A DNA stretch of 64,000 bases, from NCBI GenBank assembly GCA_911728455.2, contig OU452234.1, forward strand, positions 2,482,501 to 2,546,500, given 5' to 3'. Shown here one piece after another: positions 60,901-64,000 of the stretch. How positions within the stretch are numbered: the first letter of the stretch is position 1; each line of letters starts with the position of its first letter. This stretch comes from Marthasterias glacialis. Its lineage: Eukaryota; Echinodermata; Asteroidea; Forcipulatida; Asteriidae. The notes beneath the pieces are model-generated. The model was not told the origin of the DNA, searched no databases, and was given only the letters and a program-made list of their open reading frames with translations. Made by a program: the position numbers and the translations under genes.

Positions 60901-62634
60901 CCGTATGCTGTCACCAAGGTGTTTTTTTTTCATTCTTCGTCTTTTCTCTGGTTTTTTCTTTTTTTTTCTTTTTTACTTCTTCTTCTTCTTCTTCTTTTTT
61001 AAGTACCTAAAGAAGATCCCATTGAGCCGACTGAAGTAGCTGTGCAGAGACTCTTCCGTCCCGAGAACCAGACTAGTATAAAGCTTCCACTTGCTGATAC
61101 CATACAACTGGAACCCAAACCAGTAATGCTGTACGTCACGAAACAATACGCTATGGAGGTGGAGAATGAACATGCCAGATACCCTGCACAGTGGAGGAAG
61201 ATTCCTAGAAACAGCAATCGGAAACTGCCGATTTTATTTCCGATGACCGAAGTCAGTGGAGTACCCATACACACAAAACCTGACCCCAAGGCTCCAACCC
61301 AGCCTGTAAGAAAGAAAATTCTTCGTTTTAAACACGGTGAGAAACGGCCCATCTGTTTTGGAACAACGTAGGCTATTGTTGAAACAAACGAGTTTGAAGG
61401 GAGTTAGAAATTATGTTGGTTAGGGTTGAGTCAGAAATAATCAATGATTGGCGTGGTTTCAGATCTCGTTCACAATGGACAGCGGACCATGATTTTACAA
61501 ACAAACCGGAGACTTTGAAACGATAGGTGGCAGCAGACCTACAGGTAAATTGTCATTGTTTAAGTAGTTATGAGCATGCGCACATTTCGGAGAACAATGG
61601 ATACACCTGGGTGTCTGCTGCCACCTAGTGTCCTCAAAAGTCTCCCATTGGTTTTGTTAACCAGAACCTGAACAATCGTTAAAAATATTCAAAACAGTCA
61701 AATCAATGTTTGAAAGCCAACTAAATATTGATGTGTATATAATAAACAGTGATCTTGAGAATATTTCAATCTTTAGTTTCTATCATTTCTTTATTCTTTT
61801 CACGTAAATATTTCAACCAAACCACTGGGAGACTTTTGAGACGTTTGCGGGCGCTTGCTCCCATAATAGAGAGGTTTCACGTGACGTCGCCAGAGACCTT
61901 TTCCTAATGCCGTGTGTACAAACAGACGCTGGAACTCATTCAGCAGGCGACCAATTGAGTTTGTACAAGGCCGTACCCAACATGGCTGCAAAACGAACTT
62001 TTCCTGGGGTCATGCAACCTCTCTATAGAAAAGGACCGGTTACTGGGCGCCCGCTAACGTCTCAAAAGTCTCCCATTGCTCAAGGACCAGAATTATATGC
62101 TTTGAGAAAGACATACCAACCACTGCCAACATAACTGTGCAAATCTGTGAGCTTATTGACCCGTTAATTCACCTGACGTCGTCGTCCCCATTTCAGAGCT
62201 ACTGACAAAATTACCATCTGGGAGACTGAATGTTTCTAGTAATGGTACGTAAATTTTTCTCGTAAAAAAAATAAGATTCGAATTCTAATTCCAGAGGGTG
62301 TAGGTTGAAAATAAACTCCAGCTAATTTCACCTCTTCTGAAATGTGACTTGCTTTAAAGCTGAAATTGTTTGTTTTATATAAACAAATAAATTGTATAAG
62401 TAGGCTTATAAGTAAATTGTTTTTCTCGAGACTGAAACTCCTCAAAACATTTAGACGAAAATCACAAAATAATTACATACTGCAAATATATTACTTACTG
62501 ATAACGAGAGCATTTTGTTCAAACTCCGATTGCAACTCGATAAAAAAGACATTGTAGCTGTACTGTGAACAGGCAAGGAAGAACTGCATGCAAACTGCAA
62601 GTATCACCAGAATATGCCATGCCCGTAATGCCAT
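57976..62634 (-). CDS. Monocarboxylate transporter-like (SLC16/MCT family) 12-helix transporter, complete
   Basis: Six coding exons on the minus strand: 62499-62634, 61007-61303, 60036-60445, 59425-59650, 58785-58928, 57976-58181. Phases 1, 1, 0, 1, 1 agree at every junction, giving 1419 bp or 472 aa, a usual size for the family. MCTs are major-facilitator carriers of monocarboxylates or, in divergent members, other solutes. Helices 1-6 lie in the first ~190 residues, then comes a charged cytosolic loop (about 190-255, rich in D, E, K and S), then helices 7-12. The last-helix signature GTLYDLTGDY is present. In helix 8 the functional Asp-Arg pair of MCT1 is replaced by E306 and K310 (AAELSGK), keeping the charges. 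The N-terminal DGGWGW-type signature is absent: the protein starts MALRAWHILVILAV. The start has a strong context (GCCATGG), though an in-frame upstream ATG exists at 62745. Substrate cannot be inferred. Confidence 0.88.
59213..59337. mobile_element. Inverted-repeat element with repeated GGACTAGT motifs
   Basis: The left end GATTTCACAAAGCGCTAGGACT is mirrored by the right end AGGACTAGTTTTGTGAAACTC. The interior repeats TTAGGACTAGT and its reverse complement. About 125 bp, in intron 4 of the MCT-like gene (between exons 4 and 5). Probably a MITE. Confidence 0.55.
60536..60666. repeat. Decayed dispersed repeat with C and A runs
   Basis: CGGCGTATAGCCAAGGAGG, GGGGGCACGTGCCCCC (a 16-bp palindrome), a run of about 14 C and then a run of about 17 A (60650-60667). 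The A-run end suggests a retroposed short element. A truncated M2 arm (GTGGCAGCAGACTAACCAGG, 60668-60688) follows directly. Confidence 0.45.
60718..60872. mobile_element. MITE family M3, ~155 bp with ~40-bp imperfect inverted ends
   Basis: Left GCCCTTTTCGAAACCACGTC then TTCGGGTTGGG and TCAGGCT; right AGCCTAAGCCGGAACCC through AAGCCGTAGTTTCATAAAAAGGGC, the imperfect reverse complement. In intron 2 of the MCT-like gene. One copy seen. Confidence 0.6.
61508..61646. mobile_element. MITE family M2, copy 3
   Basis: Left GGAGACTTTGAAACGATAGG then TGGCAGCAGACC; right GTGTCTGCTGCCACCTAGTG then TCCTCAAAAGTCTCCC; centre GAGCATGCGCACATTTCGG. Lies in intron 1 of the MCT-like gene. The outer ends GGGAGACTTTTGAG match those of family M1. 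Confidence 0.8.
61826..62075. mobile_element. MITE family M1, 250-bp copy
   Basis: Terminal inverted repeats TGGGAGACTTTTGAGACGTT and GCGGGCGC match the 100-bp copy at 30164-30263, as does the inner GGACCGGTTACTGGGCGCCC. The interior (~190 bp) carries short open stretches only and no transposase. Intron 1 of the MCT-like gene. Confidence 0.8.
62155..62195 (+). mobile_element. Truncated R1 element
   Basis: ATTGACCCGTTAATTCACCT then GACGTCGTCGTCCCCATTTC matches the left part of the R1 copies at 25596 and 49998 and then stops. Confidence 0.4.
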
Positions 62635-64000
62635 GGCGGATTTGCTGTTTGTCAATGATGCGGGAGTGTTTTGACTACAGCTGTTTGGATACAGCGGCTG
62701 GTGATTGTGTTCTTTGAATGAGCACAGTAGCGGTATTATATACATGTAAATGTATATAACAAGTTATGTGCATGCTATACCAGCATGCATCATAATATAA
62801 TAACCTTCGTGTTAACTGCTAGCTCGTTAGGATGAAAGCGAGTTCAGTCACGGTCGCTTGATTTTTACGGTCAATGATGGTTACAGGGATATGAATCACC
62901 CGCGAAAAGGCTGTAGCTCTAGGTAAACAGATCGCATGTTCGTAAACAACTCACTGGAAGAAAACATAAAATCATATTTTTAGTTCATTGAGAAACTTCT
63001 AGTTCAGATTAATTAAAATGTGCCATTTTAAAAGCGTTTTGTATTGAATAATGTTCTTATGTGGGGACGTTTAAACAAGGTTTGCAACGTTTCTGACGTC
63101 ATGGAGGGAATTATCTGGCGCGTAGCTCTCGCCAGCAGCAATAGAAATGTTACCGGGAAAAGGTTGGGGTGACTATCGGAAAAATAAATTCACAATGTTT
63201 AAAATCTAAAAGCTAGCTTGTTATCGTTCATACATTGGATCGATTAAATTGAGAACTCCCGAAATGGTTAATTTTGGATTATTCCGATCTCTAATACAGT
63301 TTGCAAAACATGCAACCAAATACGTTGTTGTTTTATCGAGAACATTATAACATTATCTTTGATCTAGGTTGCGGCTCGAGAGTCCGTGTCACCATATTGT
63401 TATGTCTATTGTGATGGGTGTTTGATTGTTTGGTTATTTTCTACAAGCTGATGTTTTGATTGCACTCTTGTAATTTATTGACATTGTGACATAATGCAAT
63501 TTTCATGTTTTTAAAGTGACGCTATAATAAAACAATTAATAACAACAATAATGAATACAGATATATTGACTGACAGGTTGTTTCGGAGCAGTGGACCGGC
63601 ATATGAAAATTTCCTAATTCCTTGAGAGTTTGACTCTTGGTGTTATCACCAAAAGAAACAAAAAAAAGTGTTGCATGCGCTCTCGAACTTGGTTGTTTAC
63701 GCACTGAGCACAGAATGTGTTCACCCCCTCTGTCTTTGTGCCTGGGAGAGTGTTGAACCAGAGATTGCGTTTAGAGGGGAAATCCCACAAACTGAACGCT
63801 TCATGGGAAAACCTGTACAGGCATAGTGGCTTGTGTCAGCCACATTAACCTTAGTCACGTGAAGCCCATTACCTTCCGGTTCCAAACATCAGTACGATAA
63901 ATATTGCGCAACCTGTATACATTTTGCCATCAAAATACCTGTTTTGGGCACTCTTCTGGTCTCAGTGAAATTTATGTGGGTCACTGAAGGTTTTGTTTCT
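62635..64000. other. Upstream region of the MCT-like gene
   Basis: Would hold the promoter and any 5' UTR exon of the minus-strand MCT-like gene. No further gene, repeat or splice-flanked open stretch is recognised to the end of the window. Confidence 0.45.

Overview
This is a eukaryotic, intron-rich, AT-rich window. The genes (a CTL1-type choline transporter, TMEM179-family tetraspans, an SLC16-type transporter), the tRNA-Leu-derived SINE and the many small inverted-repeat elements suggest a marine invertebrate deuterostome, probably an echinoderm. The taxon is an inference; nothing here fixes it.

Layout. 1-1.7 kb is AT-rich with nothing recognised. 1.7-18.6 kb is one large repeat complex: an array of ~545-bp units (2.3-6.9 kb), a ~4.4-kb tandem duplication (copies from ~6.5 and ~10.9 kb), a 20-bp minisatellite in each copy (about 9 versus 32 units), and 18 copies of an ~87-91-bp exon-like module on the minus strand (9.2-18.3 kb). 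20.1-24.1 kb holds an unidentified minus-strand exon-like piece and a broken Ty3/gypsy-type retroelement carrying a SINE. It lies in a degenerate ~300-bp tandem repeat that continues to 25.5 kb. 25.5-33.9 kb is mostly non-coding, with small inverted-repeat elements and one orphan membrane-helix exon.

The right half is ordinary gene territory. A complete 17-exon SLC44A1-like gene (+, 34020-42836, 650 aa) is followed by an unidentified 308-aa minus-strand protein (44088-45014) and two tandem TMEM179-family genes (+, 46479-48672 and 52069-55433). Between those two sits a minus-strand gene for a small secreted protein (49039-49437). A complete six-exon SLC16/MCT-like gene (-, 57976-62634, 472 aa) closes the set. 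For these multi-exon genes, the exon lengths sum to whole codons and splice phases agree at every junction.

How they fit together: three of the genes encode polytopic membrane proteins, but I see no evidence of a shared pathway. The candidate for something undescribed is the 9.2-18.3 kb array. Its modules look like phase-1/phase-1 minus-strand exons, yet each carries a conserved 9-bp stem whose variants include an exchange of a C-G for a G-C pair. Several MITE-like families occur, two of which share the same terminal ~14 bp.
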